A stretch of DNA of 64,000 bases from Verrucomicrobiota bacterium (GCA_030749225.1 JASMKO010000075.1:1-64000), one strand, 5' to 3'; counted from the first letter of the stretch, positions 18,170 to 28,529 are shown. A program made the numbers and translations. The notes: generated from the letters alone by a model not told the origin.

Positions 18170-19387
18170 GTGAGTGATTCACAAATTATCGTTGGTCTTG
18201 AGATTGGCACCTCCAAGGTGTGTGTCGCCGTGGGGGAGGTGAGTGGAAGCCAAGCGGTCAACATCATCGGCCTTGGCCAAGCAAAGTCCCGAGGCGTCCG
18301 CAAGGGGGAGGTCATCGACGTTGCGCTGGCCGAGGAGGATGTGCGCAACGCCATCGTCGAGGCAGAGCAGGTGGCCGATGTCGAGATTCGCTCGCTTTAC
18401 CTAGGCGTCACCGGCAGCCATGTCCGTGGTTTTAACAACACCGGCGTTCATCCCGTAGTCTCGGCGGATCGCGAGATCACTGGTGACGATATACAGGATG
18501 TCATCAAGAATTCCAAGGCGATTAACCTGCCAACCGACCACTCGGTGGTGCACGTCATCCGGCAGCACTTCCGCGTTGACGGGCAGGACGGCGTGCTCAA
18601 CCCTGAAGGCATGCTCGGAGCGAAGATCGAGGTGGACGTGCATGTTGTCAGCGGTCGCTACAACCGGCTGCAAAACCCGATCCGCCTTGTCAACGGCCTG
18701 CATATGGAGGTGGATGACATTGCCTCCTCTGCCTTGGCCTCCTCGCTGGCTGTCCTCGGCACCGAGCAGAAGGAACTGGGCACGCTGGTGATCGATCTCG
18801 GTGCCGGCGTTACCGAGTACGCAGTGTACTCGGCCGGTGTCATCAATCACACCGGTGCGTTGGCGGTCGGGGGTGACCACGTTTCCAACGATCTTGCCTA
18901 CGGGCTGAAAGTGCCGCTGGCCCGTGCCGAGCAGATAAAGATCGACCACGGCTCGGCCTTGATCGATCCCGAGGCCCGTGACCTGACGATCGACTTGTCC
19001 GACGACAGCCTGATTCCCGGCCGCCAGGTCAACCTTGGGCATTTGCAAAAAATCATGTCGATGCGTCTCCAGGAGACGTTGGAACTGATCGCCAAAGACA
19101 TCGGTCAGGCCGGTTTGATCGAGTACCTCCGCGCCGGGGTGGTGCTTTGCGGCGGGGGCGCGCGCATCCCGAACATCACGAAACTGGCTCGTGATGTGTT
19201 CAACCTCCCGGTGGCCATCGGCCGCTCCAGCACGGTGAGCGGCGTCAAGAACGCGCTTGACGAGCCGGAGTTCGCAACGCCAGTGGGGCTTATCAAGTTT
19301 GGTGCCTTCCAGGCACAGGCCGCGCCGCGCCGCGCCGGTTTCGGCCGGGTGATCCGGCGGCAGGTTGCTGCTCTGTTCGGCCGTTAA
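18170..19387 (+). CDS. ftsA: Cell division protein FtsA
   Basis: VGLEIGTSKVCVAVGEV, RGVRKGEVIDV, LGTLVIDLGAGVTEYAVYSAG, VVLCGGGARIPNI. Confidence 0.96.
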   Translation: MSDSQIIVGLEIGTSKVCVAVGEVSGSQAVNIIGLGQAKSRGVRKGEVIDVALAEEDVRNAIVEAEQVADVEIRSLYLGVTGSHVRGFNNTGVHPVVSADREITGDDIQDVIKNSKAINLPTDHSVVHVIRQHFRVDGQDGVLNPEGMLGAKIEVDVHVVSGRYNRLQNPIRLVNGLHMEVDDIASSALASSLAVLGTEQKELGTLVIDLGAGVTEYAVYSAGVINHTGALAVGGDHVSNDLAYGLKVPLARAEQIKIDHGSALIDPEARDLTIDLSDDSLIPGRQVNLGHLQKIMSMRLQETLELIAKDIGQAGLIEYLRAGVVLCGGGARIPNITKLARDVFNLPVAIGRSSTVSGVKNALDEPEFATPVGLIKFGAFQAQAAPRRAGFGRVIRRQVAALFGR

Positions 19388-19403
19388 TGAAGAAAGACAA
19401 CAC

Positions 19404-20747
19404 GTGAGCGAAGCGGAAGAGAAACGAATGGATGTCAACCCGGCGATCCGCCTGATTGGCCTTGGCGAGACCGGTGTGAAGCTGGTGGAGACCTTAGCCG
19501 TGATTGCCCCCGAGGGTGTCGTGGCGCATTCGCTGGACACCGACAACCGCAGCCTCTACCGCTGTCACCAGTCACGGACATTCCTGCTTGGCCAAGCGAT
19601 TCCGTGTGGCCTTGGCACCGGGGGCGACTCGGCGTTGGCCCGGGCCGCGGTCGAGTCTGACAGCGATGAGTTGGCCGGGATTGTCGATCAAGCTGACCTT
19701 GTTTTTATCGTTGCCGGAATGGGCGGTGGCACCGGCACCGGAGCAGCGCCGTTTTTGGCGAATTTGGCCAAGCAGGCCGGGGCGTTGGTGGTTGGTGTGG
19801 CGGCGACCCCGTTCGACTGTGAAGGCATCCAGCGCTGTAACCAGGCCACCGGCGGTCTGCGGGATCTTAAGCAGGTTGCCGACGCAGTTTTTCATTTCCC
19901 GAATCAGGATTTCATTCAGTTGGGAGACGCCGACATCGGGTTGAACCAGGCGCTGGAAATCGCTAACCGCCACCTGTGCGAATCCGTGCTGGGGGTCAGC
20001 CGTATGCTACTCGAGCCTGGCATACTCAACGTCTCTTTCGCGGATCTTGAATCCCTGGTGCGCAACAGGCACAGCCTCGGCGCCGTGGTGCACGTTGAGG
20101 CCACCGGCGACGATCGCACGGATGATGCAGTAAAAAAAATGTTGTCCCATCCCGCAGTCCGGGGTGGTGAAATGTTGAAAGAGGCCAACTCACTTCTGGT
20201 GCACATTTCGGGAGCAGAGCTGACCATGGCGGAGATGGATACAGTCACTTCGGCGATTGGCGGCTGCGCTCCAACTGCCAGGCTGGTGGTTGGGGCCTCT
20301 GAGCGCGCGAGTGGGGAGGCAATTCAACTAACCATTGTCATCGCGCATACCGGTACACTGGCCGAGATGGGGGACGATACCTCCTCGCTCAAGCCAGACC
20401 CTGCCGGTAAGGTATCCGGGTTGGGCTTTTCCGATCCATACACAGCGTTCAGTGCGGACAGCTACCTTGACCTGGGAACGGAAACCGGAAACTCGAAACG
20501 CGCGGGGTTCGCCTACACTCCGCCGGCCCCCACAGCCGATGCCTTGCCCCCCGAGTGCCGCGAAGACCTAATCCGGGAGGCCGCAAGTGAGGAACCAAAC
20601 CGGGTCAAGCGCCGGAAAATCGTTCAGGAAATGCTGCCGCTGGAGATTGTGTCCAAGGGCCGTTTCGAGAACAGCGAGCCGACCATCCACAAGGGCGAAG
20701 ATCTCGACCAACCCACCTACATCCGCCGGGGCGCCATTCTGAATTAA
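19404..20747 (+). CDS. ftsZ: Cell division GTPase FtsZ, divergent
   Basis: Downstream of ftsA; tubulin signature GMGGGTGTGAAPFLA; tail DLDQPTYIRRGAIL resembles FtsZ C-terminal peptide; GTG start 19404 or ATG 19428. Confidence 0.88.
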   Translation: MSEAEEKRMDVNPAIRLIGLGETGVKLVETLAVIAPEGVVAHSLDTDNRSLYRCHQSRTFLLGQAIPCGLGTGGDSALARAAVESDSDELAGIVDQADLVFIVAGMGGGTGTGAAPFLANLAKQAGALVVGVAATPFDCEGIQRCNQATGGLRDLKQVADAVFHFPNQDFIQLGDADIGLNQALEIANRHLCESVLGVSRMLLEPGILNVSFADLESLVRNRHSLGAVVHVEATGDDRTDDAVKKMLSHPAVRGGEMLKEANSLLVHISGAELTMAEMDTVTSAIGGCAPTARLVVGASERASGEAIQLTIVIAHTGTLAEMGDDTSSLKPDPAGKVSGLGFSDPYTAFSADSYLDLGTETGNSKRAGFAYTPPAPTADALPPECREDLIREAASEEPNRVKRRKIVQEMLPLEIVSKGRFENSEPTIHKGEDLDQPTYIRRGAILN

Positions 20748-20751
20748 GGCC

Positions 20752-20763
20752 GCTTGGCCAAGC
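20752..20763. repeat. Intergenic GCTTGGCCAAGC palindrome just after ftsZ stop
   Basis: Exact 12-mer. Confidence 0.9.
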
Positions 20764-20950
20764 CGGATGCTTCGGTACCGGAGGCGCGCCTACGATCCAT
20801 AGAAGAGAGTCCTAAAACGCGTAAAAAAACTTCAAATTTTTGTGGTATTCCGAGAATTCTTTGATAGGTTTCCGCGCCTCGCTTTGCCCGGGGCAGCCAA
20901 AATTGACTGTTTGGGAAGGGTAATTCGGGCAGAGAATTAGTCCAAAAATA

Positions 20951-21631
20951 GTGGCAGCAAAACAAAAAGTTGCAAAAAAAACGGCAAAAACCGCCAAAAA
21001 GGCGGTAAAAAAGAAGCTGCCTAAGAAGACTCCCGCGAAGAAGGCACCCGCAAAGAAGAAGGCTACGCGGAGGTCCAATCACCGTATTGGGGCGGCGACC
21101 ACGGCAGCCATCCTCGGCTTGCCGGCCAGCCCGGCCAAGCGCGCAGCAAAAAAACGAAAAGAGGCCAATCTGAACAATGGCGGCAAATGGGCCAAGCAGA
21201 AGCAGCTCCTGATTAAACTCCGGGATCGGTTAACCGAGCAGCGCAACGGCTTGGCCAAGGAATCAGCCAGGGAGATGGAAAGCTACGGCGTTCACATGGC
21301 CGATTCCGGCACCGACAACTTCGACCGGGACTTCAACCTGAGCCTACTCTCATCCGATCAGGATGTGATTTACGAGATCGAGGAGGCTCTCAAGCGGATC
21401 GAGAAGGACACATACGGCGTCTGTGAAATCACCGGCAAGCCGATTCCACAGCCCCGCCTCAACGCCATTCCTTGGACGCGATTCCGGGTGGACGCCCAGT
21501 CGGAACTGGAACAGTTCGGAATTCTGCAGAACCGCTCGCTTGGCCGGTTAGGCACCATCACGACGCAGAGTTCGTCCTCCAAGGACAAGGCCGACAAGGA
21601 ATTGCCCGAACCCAAGTCGAAGAAAAACTGA
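20951..21631 (+). CDS. DksA/TraR-like protein with Lys/Ala/Pro-rich histone H1-like N-terminus
   Basis: N-term KKTAKTAKKAVKKKLPKKTPAKKAPAKKKATRR; C-term ALKRIEKDTYGVCEITGKPIPQPRLNAIPWTRFRVDAQSELE resembles the DksA/TraR finger region. Confidence 0.8.
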   Translation: MAAKQKVAKKTAKTAKKAVKKKLPKKTPAKKAPAKKKATRRSNHRIGAATTAAILGLPASPAKRAAKKRKEANLNNGGKWAKQKQLLIKLRDRLTEQRNGLAKESAREMESYGVHMADSGTDNFDRDFNLSLLSSDQDVIYEIEEALKRIEKDTYGVCEITGKPIPQPRLNAIPWTRFRVDAQSELEQFGILQNRSLGRLGTITTQSSSSKDKADKELPEPKSKKN

Positions 21632-21634
21632 TTT

Positions 21635-21802
21635 ATGCCCAGGGAAACAGTCATACTCGAGTGCACGGAGGCCAAGGACGAAGGGAAGCCGGTGTCCCGC
21701 TACATGGCCCAGCGCAACAAGAAGACCCAGCCGGACCGGCTGGAGATAAAAAAATACAACCCGAATCTGCGTCGCCACACGCTGCATCGCGAGATCAAGT
21801 GA
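21635..21802 (+). CDS. rpmG: 50S ribosomal protein L33
   Basis: Read directly (not in ORF track): [55 protein letters not shown]. Confidence 0.9.
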   Translation: MPRETVILECTEAKDEGKPVSRYMAQRNKKTQPDRLEIKKYNPNLRRHTLHREIK

Positions 21803-21803
21803 C

Positions 21804-22052
21804 ATGCCGAGGAAGAACGACAAAAACAAACGAAACAGCCGCGATACGAACCAGACGCGGACACCGCGGCCGCGGCCCAAGGTGGACTTCACCATCGACC
21901 AGCTGAACTACCGCAATACGGAGCTACTGCAGACGTTCGTGACCGGTCACGGGCGTATTCTTCCGCGCAAATACACTGGGCTGCCGGCGCATTACCAGCG
22001 ACGTATGGCCAACGCCATCAAACGCGCGCGGCAGTTGCTCCTGATGAAGTAA
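21804..22052 (+). CDS. rpsR: 30S ribosomal protein S18
   Basis: IDQLNYRNTELLQTFVTGHGRILPRKYTGLPAHYQRRMANAIKRARQLLLM. Confidence 0.95.
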   Translation: MPRKNDKNKRNSRDTNQTRTPRPRPKVDFTIDQLNYRNTELLQTFVTGHGRILPRKYTGLPAHYQRRMANAIKRARQLLLMK

Positions 22053-22084
22053 CCCAATCTTGATACCGCCCGCCCGGCGCGAGC

Positions 22085-22924
22085 GTGGCGGTTTTCGTGT
22101 CTGCCAACGGCAATGGACCGAAATACCCAACGCACGCTTGGCCAAGCACTCGGCCACTCCGCCAATTGACCTACACGCTGCTCATCCTGTCCGTCGTTGC
22201 CGCGGCCATCACGGTCGTTTGCATCAAGCCGTCGGACCCCAACAAGTTAAAGCTGCTGATCGCCTTCAGCGGTGCCTACTTGCTCTCGATCACGGCGCTG
22301 CACCTGCTCCCGGAAGTGTTCCAAGGCGACGACCGGGGCGCCTATTTCGGGACGTTTGTCCTGCTTGGTTTCTTCATCCAACTCATGCTCGAGTTTCTAT
22401 CAGGCGGCATCGAGCATGGGCACGCCCACACCCACCGTCATAGCGGCCTGCCAGTTGGATTAATGGTTGGCCTGTGCCTGCACGCATTCCTTGAGGGGAT
22501 GCCATTGGGCGGCGGGGAAGCGGGCCACAGCCATGATCATAGCCATGATCACAGCCATGATCACAGCCATGGGCATTCCAATGGACTTGAGCCGTTGTTG
22601 CTGGGGATCGTGCTCCACAAGTACCCGGTAGCGATGGTGTTCCTAGCGATGCTGCTCAACAGCGGGTTAGGCCGGCCCAAGGCGTTTGGTTTGCTGGCTG
22701 TGTTTGCCGCGATGGCACCGCTTGGTACGTTATTGAGTGGTGTCGAGGTGGTGGGTCAGTTCCATCGCGAAAGCCTCGCCATTGTCATCGGCATCTTCCT
22801 GCACGTTTCGACAACCATCCTGTTTGAGAGCAGTGAAGGACACCGCTTCAACGCCTACAAGATGATGGCGATTGCCGCCGGATTGGCCCTGGCTGGTGCC
22901 GGCATGCTGCTGCAGCACCACTGA
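22085..22924 (+). CDS. ZIP-family metal (zinc) transporter
   Basis: Multiple TMs, LHLLPEVF, HAFLEGMPLG, LHKYPVAM, His-rich loop; start uncertain, GTG 22085 lies next to a hairpin. Confidence 0.88.
   Translation: MAVFVSANGNGPKYPTHAWPSTRPLRQLTYTLLILSVVAAAITVVCIKPSDPNKLKLLIAFSGAYLLSITALHLLPEVFQGDDRGAYFGTFVLLGFFIQLMLEFLSGGIEHGHAHTHRHSGLPVGLMVGLCLHAFLEGMPLGGGEAGHSHDHSHDHSHDHSHGHSNGLEPLLLGIVLHKYPVAMVFLAMLLNSGLGRPKAFGLLAVFAAMAPLGTLLSGVEVVGQFHRESLAIVIGIFLHVSTTILFESSEGHRFNAYKMMAIAAGLALAGAGMLLQHH
22525..22580 (+). repeat. 12-bp tandem repeat AGCCATGATCAC encoding HSHD repeats
   Basis: Near-identical 12-mers in tandem; GHSHDHSHDHSHDHSHGHSNG. Confidence 0.9.
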
Positions 22925-22927
22925 CCC

Positions 22928-23539
22928 CTACGATTTCGGCTTGCGGGCTGCGCGCGGTTTCGCGCTGCGGAACAATTCCATCTGCCGTTCTCGCAGCATC
23001 CCGTGCACCTTCAGCACACGGATCAACTGCAGCACGTCCGAACGCTGATAGTTCCGGTTTTTCTCCACGCCGTCGATCAGCGAGGAGAGCACTGCCGGAA
23101 ACTCGATCACCCCGTCGACCCCCTTGTCGCGAAGCATTTCAAGACTTTCGCGTCGCAGTTTTTTCGAGGCCGGCAGCGACGGTGCGACTAGGATTTTCAG
23201 GAAACCTGTGTCCGTGCCAAAAACTTTTTCCGCCTCCTTGACTGCCGCCGGTTGAGCAAAGCGAAAAATCTCTGGTGAGTTGGACATCACCGCCGCGCTG
23301 AACGTCTCCGTGTGCCACCCTTTCACAGCAAACACCGCGCGGCGAACGTGCTTTAGGTCAGCCGGCCTCAACTCGAACAGCAGGGCGGCCTTCGGCTCGG
23401 TCGCCGCTGGGTGGGTGGCAAAAAAATCGATGTGCGAATCGTGCCGCCGCGATGGCGCGACAAACTTGCGCCCCTGTTGCACCAGGAACCCGCTGGCCTC
23501 GAGGAACTCACGAACAATCGTCTCACTGATGGCGGACAT
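22928..23539 (-). CDS. Hypothetical protein
   Basis: Intact ORF with consistent codon usage ending next to aroB; no family recognised. Confidence 0.65.
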   Translation of the reverse strand: MSAISETIVREFLEASGFLVQQGRKFVAPSRRHDSHIDFFATHPAATEPKAALLFELRPADLKHVRRAVFAVKGWHTETFSAAVMSNSPEIFRFAQPAAVKEAEKVFGTDTGFLKILVAPSLPASKKLRRESLEMLRDKGVDGVIEFPAVLSSLIDGVEKNRNYQRSDVLQLIRVLKVHGMLRERQMELFRSAKPRAARKPKS

Positions 23540-24624
23540 TATTTTAACGCAGCGTTGATGGTTGCTTTCGGAACGTTGATGCCAAATTGAACTTTACCGA
23601 TTTTTTGGGCAAGGACGAACTTGACCTCACCCGCGCTGACTTTTTTGTCGAGCTTCATTGCGCCGAACAGCTTGGGTAACTGCGACTTGGCCAGACGCAC
23701 CGTGGTGGGCAGGCCGGCCTGGGCGAATAGCGCCTCGATGCGGTTGACCTCCGCTCGGCCAAGCCCGAGCACATCGTGTGAGATCCTGGCCGCCGCCACC
23801 TGGCCGATGGAGATGGCCTCGCCGTGCAGGTATCTGCCATAGCGCGATATCGCCTCGAGTGCGTGGCCGATGGTGTGGCCGTAGTTCAGGATGGCGCGCA
23901 GGCCGCCTTCGCACTCGTCCTGCTGGACGACCTTGGCTTTGATCTGGCAACTGCGGGCGACGATGTTTGCCATACCGCTGTTGTCGAGTCGAAGCAACTC
24001 CGGCAGCGTCCGCTCGAGCCGGCGAAACAGTGACGCGTCAGCGATGATCCCGTACTTGATCACCTCGGCGAGCCCGGTGCGAAGTTCGCGCTTGGGCAGC
24101 GTCTTTAGAGTGTCGAGGTCGCACAGCACAAGTCGCGGCTGGTAAAACGCGCCGACGAGGTTTTTGCCGGCCTTCAGGTTTACACCGACTTTGCCGCCGA
24201 CCGAACTGTCGACCTGGGCTAGCAGCGTCGTCGGTACCTGCACGAAGCCAATGCCGCGCAGGTAGCTCGCGGCGAGGAATCCGGCCATGTCACCCACCAC
24301 GCCGCCGCCCAGCGCGACGATGAATGAGCTGCGCTCGAGCCGGTGCTTGGCCAGTTGGTCGTAACAGGCTTGGATCGTTCGCAGGCCCTTGGCGGTCTCG
24401 CCGGCCGGCACGCGTATCTCTACCGGCACGAACCCGGCTTGGCGCAGCGAGGCCAGCGCCGCTTTGGCGTAGAGCGGCCCGACGTTGCGGTCGGTCACCA
24501 CGGCGCAGCGCGTCCCCAGCTTGAGTCGGTGGCAGTTGCTGCCCAACATGGGCAGCAGCCCACCGCCGATCATGATGGAGTAACTGCGATCTCCCAAGTG
24601 GACTTTGACCGTGCTCATCGGCAA
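23539..24624 (-). CDS. aroB: 3-dehydroquinate synthase
   Basis: ALGGGVVGDMAGFLAASYLRGIGFVQVPTTLLAQVDSSVGGKVGVNLKAGKNLVGAFYQPR, LNYGHTIGHALEA. Confidence 0.97.
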   Translation of the reverse strand: MPMSTVKVHLGDRSYSIMIGGGLLPMLGSNCHRLKLGTRCAVVTDRNVGPLYAKAALASLRQAGFVPVEIRVPAGETAKGLRTIQACYDQLAKHRLERSSFIVALGGGVVGDMAGFLAASYLRGIGFVQVPTTLLAQVDSSVGGKVGVNLKAGKNLVGAFYQPRLVLCDLDTLKTLPKRELRTGLAEVIKYGIIADASLFRRLERTLPELLRLDNSGMANIVARSCQIKAKVVQQDECEGGLRAILNYGHTIGHALEAISRYGRYLHGEAISIGQVAAARISHDVLGLGRAEVNRIEALFAQAGLPTTVRLAKSQLPKLFGAMKLDKKVSAGEVKFVLAQKIGKVQFGINVPKATINAALK

Positions 24625-24663
24625 ACGATACGGACGGGAGGCCCACTGCCAAAGACAAAACGC

Positions 24664-25614
24664 TCAGTCGACGAAAATGAGGCGGCCGCGTCGCAGCGGC
24701 TTGGCGGCGCTGTCGAGCTGCAGTGACAGGTCGGGCAGGATGTCGGTGACCCGGCCGGTGGCGAGCCGCTTGGCGTCGTCATGCTCGCCGGCGGTTTCCT
24801 CCCACACTTCGACGTCGTGGCCAATCACGCAGCTATGGCGCAAATAGTCGTCGTGCAGCGCGCCCGACCCATGCTCGAGCAACTGCTGGTATCGCTTGGC
24901 CAAGCTGTCGAGGAGCCCGGCCAGTATGGCCGGGAGCGTTATGAGGATGTCTGGCGCCAGTTCGCGGAGGCTGCCTGGCGGCTGCGTGAACCGGCCGCTT
25001 GGCAGCTCCGGCGTGGCAGCGATGTTGACACCGATGCCGAGGATGGCGTGCTCGATGCAGTCGCCCTTGGCCAGCGTCGAGGTGATCACGCCGGAGACTT
25101 TGTGGCCGCCGAGCAGCACGTCGTTGACCCACTTAATGCACGGCGCTTGGCCAAGCGCGTCGAAACGGCCAAGCGCATCGACCACCGCAAGGGTCGGCAG
25201 CATGCTTAGGCCAACGCCAAGCTCACCCGCGGTTCGGTAGGGCGAAAAGAGCGCGGTCAGGTGCAGGTTGCCGTCGAGCGCGCGCCATGGCCGGCCCCGG
25301 TTGCCGTGAAAGTTGTCGCCGGTCAGCGCAAGGCAGGCGAACGGCGCGGGCGGCGAGTCGCCGGCCTGGATCAGTTCGCGCAGGCCGTCCACCTGCGAGG
25401 CGGCGGAGTGGCCGACGGCCATGATTTGCCGCCACGGCCCCGGGGCGGGGCGGCGGGCGACCCGCGCGTGGCCAAGCCCGCCGACGGCCTCCCAGGCACG
25501 CCGTGAGTCGACCGGGAGGTCAGTGGTTTGCCAGCCGGATTGGCCGACGGTCTCTGCGAAGCCATCCAGCGCTTCCGGGCAGTCTGTGATGATGAGCGGG
25601 CCGGTAATCCCCAT
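24664..25614 (-). CDS. birA: Biotin--[acetyl-CoA-carboxylase] ligase
   Basis: KWVNDVLLGGHKVSGVITSTL, HAILGIGVNIAATPEL; the ORF-track 5' extension overlaps divergent bamD and is probably not coding. Confidence 0.82.
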   Translation of the reverse strand: MGITGPLIITDCPEALDGFAETVGQSGWQTTDLPVDSRRAWEAVGGLGHARVARRPAPGPWRQIMAVGHSAASQVDGLRELIQAGDSPPAPFACLALTGDNFHGNRGRPWRALDGNLHLTALFSPYRTAGELGVGLSMLPTLAVVDALGRFDALGQAPCIKWVNDVLLGGHKVSGVITSTLAKGDCIEHAILGIGVNIAATPELPSGRFTQPPGSLRELAPDILITLPAILAGLLDSLAKRYQQLLEHGSGALHDDYLRHSCVIGHDVEVWEETAGEHDDAKRLATGRVTDILPDLSLQLDSAAKPLRRGRLIFVD

Positions 25615-25698
25615 CCGCGCCGAGGATGACTCTGGCCAAGCGCGAGCAAAAGCAAAAACAGGCTGGAGCCGTCGGATTGCTTGCCGTAGATTCCGTCC

Positions 25699-26739
25699 AT
25701 GCAGCGTTGGACGTGTCCCTTGCTTCTGGTCGCGGTGATTTTTTTCTCGTGGCCAAACCGCACTCCTGCTCCCATCATCTACCGTCCCGGGGAAGGCTGG
25801 TCGTATGAACGCATCGGCGGCGGTGGCAGTTGGCGCAGAACCAGTGCGAAGGACCAGCTTGCGGTGGCGAAGGAGGCATTTGCGGCGGAAGATTGGAAGA
25901 CCGCCTTCAAGGCGGCCCGGCGCATGGTTGCCGACTGGCCGCTGTCCGACTACGCCCCGGAGGCCCAGTTGCTGTTGGCCCAGACCTGCGAAAAGCGAGG
26001 CGACGACGAAAGGGCGTTTTCCGAGTACCGGAACTTGCTGCGGTTTTACCCGCAACAAGTCAATTTCGAGGAGGTGCAGGCTCGGCAGTTCGACATCGCC
26101 ACGCGGTTTTTGAGCGGCCAGCGTTACAAGCTGTGGGGGCGCATTCCGCTGTACCGATCGATGAGCAAGACGACCGCTATGTTCCAGAACATCGTCAACA
26201 TCGGCCCGTTTAGTGCCGTCGCGCCTAAGGCGCAGATGAACATCGGCCAGGCTTGGGTCAAAAAGGCGCGCGGCTTTCAGATTTCGCAGAACGAGCGGCA
26301 CAAGAATTACCGGTATGCCGTCGAGGCGTTCAGCAAGGTCGCTGACAAGTACCACGATCGCCCTGGGATTGCTGCCGAGGGGTTGTTCGCCGCTGCCGCT
26401 GCCTACGAGCAACAGTCGCTTGATGCGGAGTACGATCAGGGCGTCACACGCAAGGCCATAGATTCCTATTCCGATTTTATCGCGCTTTATCCCAATGAGG
26501 AACAGGTGCCAGCGGCCCGTGAAAGAATCAAGGCCATGAAGGTCGAGCAGGCCCGAGGCAGCCTGAAGATCGCTCGCTATTACGAGAAGAAAGGGAAGTT
26601 GGCCGGCGCGAACGTCTACTACAACGAGGTGAAGGACCTCGCCCCCGACACCGAATACGCCGAGGTGGCACTGCAAAAGATCGCCGAGCTGCAGCCGAAA
26701 CTCGACTCGGCACGGCAGTCCGGCTCACCGCCCGAATGA
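25699..26739 (+). CDS. BamD-like outer-membrane assembly lipoprotein (TPR)
   Basis: TPR-like AVAKEAFAAEDWKTAFKAARRMVADWPLSDYAPEAQLLLAQTCEKRGDDERAFSEYRNLLRFYP; upstream of lptE-like gene. Confidence 0.75.
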   Translation: MQRWTCPLLLVAVIFFSWPNRTPAPIIYRPGEGWSYERIGGGGSWRRTSAKDQLAVAKEAFAAEDWKTAFKAARRMVADWPLSDYAPEAQLLLAQTCEKRGDDERAFSEYRNLLRFYPQQVNFEEVQARQFDIATRFLSGQRYKLWGRIPLYRSMSKTTAMFQNIVNIGPFSAVAPKAQMNIGQAWVKKARGFQISQNERHKNYRYAVEAFSKVADKYHDRPGIAAEGLFAAAAAYEQQSLDAEYDQGVTRKAIDSYSDFIALYPNEEQVPAARERIKAMKVEQARGSLKIARYYEKKGKLAGANVYYNEVKDLAPDTEYAEVALQKIAELQPKLDSARQSGSPPE

Positions 26740-27257
26740 TCTGCCCGTCCGTAAGCCGCGCCGTCTTTTCCTTGGCCATCGCAGTGACGGTTGCCGGTTG
26801 CGCCAGCTACCGACTTGGTCAGGTGAACCCCGCGATCTCCGTCGACCAGGCCGTCGAGGTGGGCCTGTTTCAAAACGCCACGCCGCTCCCCGGACTTGCC
26901 GAGTCGGTCAACGCATCCATCCGCCGTGAACTACAGCGGGACGGTACTTTCACGCTGGCCACCGGCAGCGACGGCGACGTGCTTCTCACTGGCAGCATCG
27001 ACACCTACCGGCGGTCCCCGGTGAGTTTCCAGCCGCGGGACATCCTCAGCGTGCGTGACTTCGAGGTCGAAATCGTCACCCGTGTCCGCGCCGCTGAGAA
27101 GGCGACCGGGCAGGTGTTGATCGATCGAGAACTGACCGGCCGCACCACCGTCCGGCTGGGCGGCGACCTAGCCAGTGCCGAACGGCAGGCGTTGCCGCTG
27201 CTCGCCAACGACCTGGCCAAGCAGGCTGTTGCGCTGCTCGCCGAGGGTGGTTGGTGA
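26736..27257 (+). CDS. lptE: LptE-like LPS-assembly lipoprotein
   Basis: Lipobox VAGCASYRLG; VGLFQNATPLPGLAESVNASIRRELQRDGTFTL typical of LptE/RlpB; 4-bp overlap with upstream gene. Confidence 0.78.
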   Translation: MICPSVSRAVFSLAIAVTVAGCASYRLGQVNPAISVDQAVEVGLFQNATPLPGLAESVNASIRRELQRDGTFTLATGSDGDVLLTGSIDTYRRSPVSFQPRDILSVRDFEVEIVTRVRAAEKATGQVLIDRELTGRTTVRLGGDLASAERQALPLLANDLAKQAVALLAEGGW

Positions 27258-27263
27258 TCCAAC

Positions 27264-28449
<1,186 letters not shown>

Positions 28450-28529
28450 GTTCTCTTTTAACCACGAGGAGTACGAAGGATCACATTGGAAAAGAACTTC
28501 GTGCTCTTCGGCATTTTCCAAAACCAGCT

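Noticed and set aside
18401-19546. 381-aa antisense ORF opposite ftsA
   Set aside because: Codon-structure shadow ORF; the + strand ftsA is clear.
22060-22095. Possible terminator ACCGCC...GGCGGTTTT after rpsR
   Set aside because: Stem is short with a GC-rich loop and overlaps the candidate ZIP start; not confident enough to annotate.
22525-22580. Short tandem repeats as a CRISPR array
   Set aside because: 12-bp in-frame coding repeat inside a ZIP transporter; no spacers or cas genes.
25615-26676. N-terminal 354 aa of the 670-aa minus-strand ORF containing birA
   Set aside because: Antisense to the BamD-like gene and composition atypical; BirA starts at about 25614.
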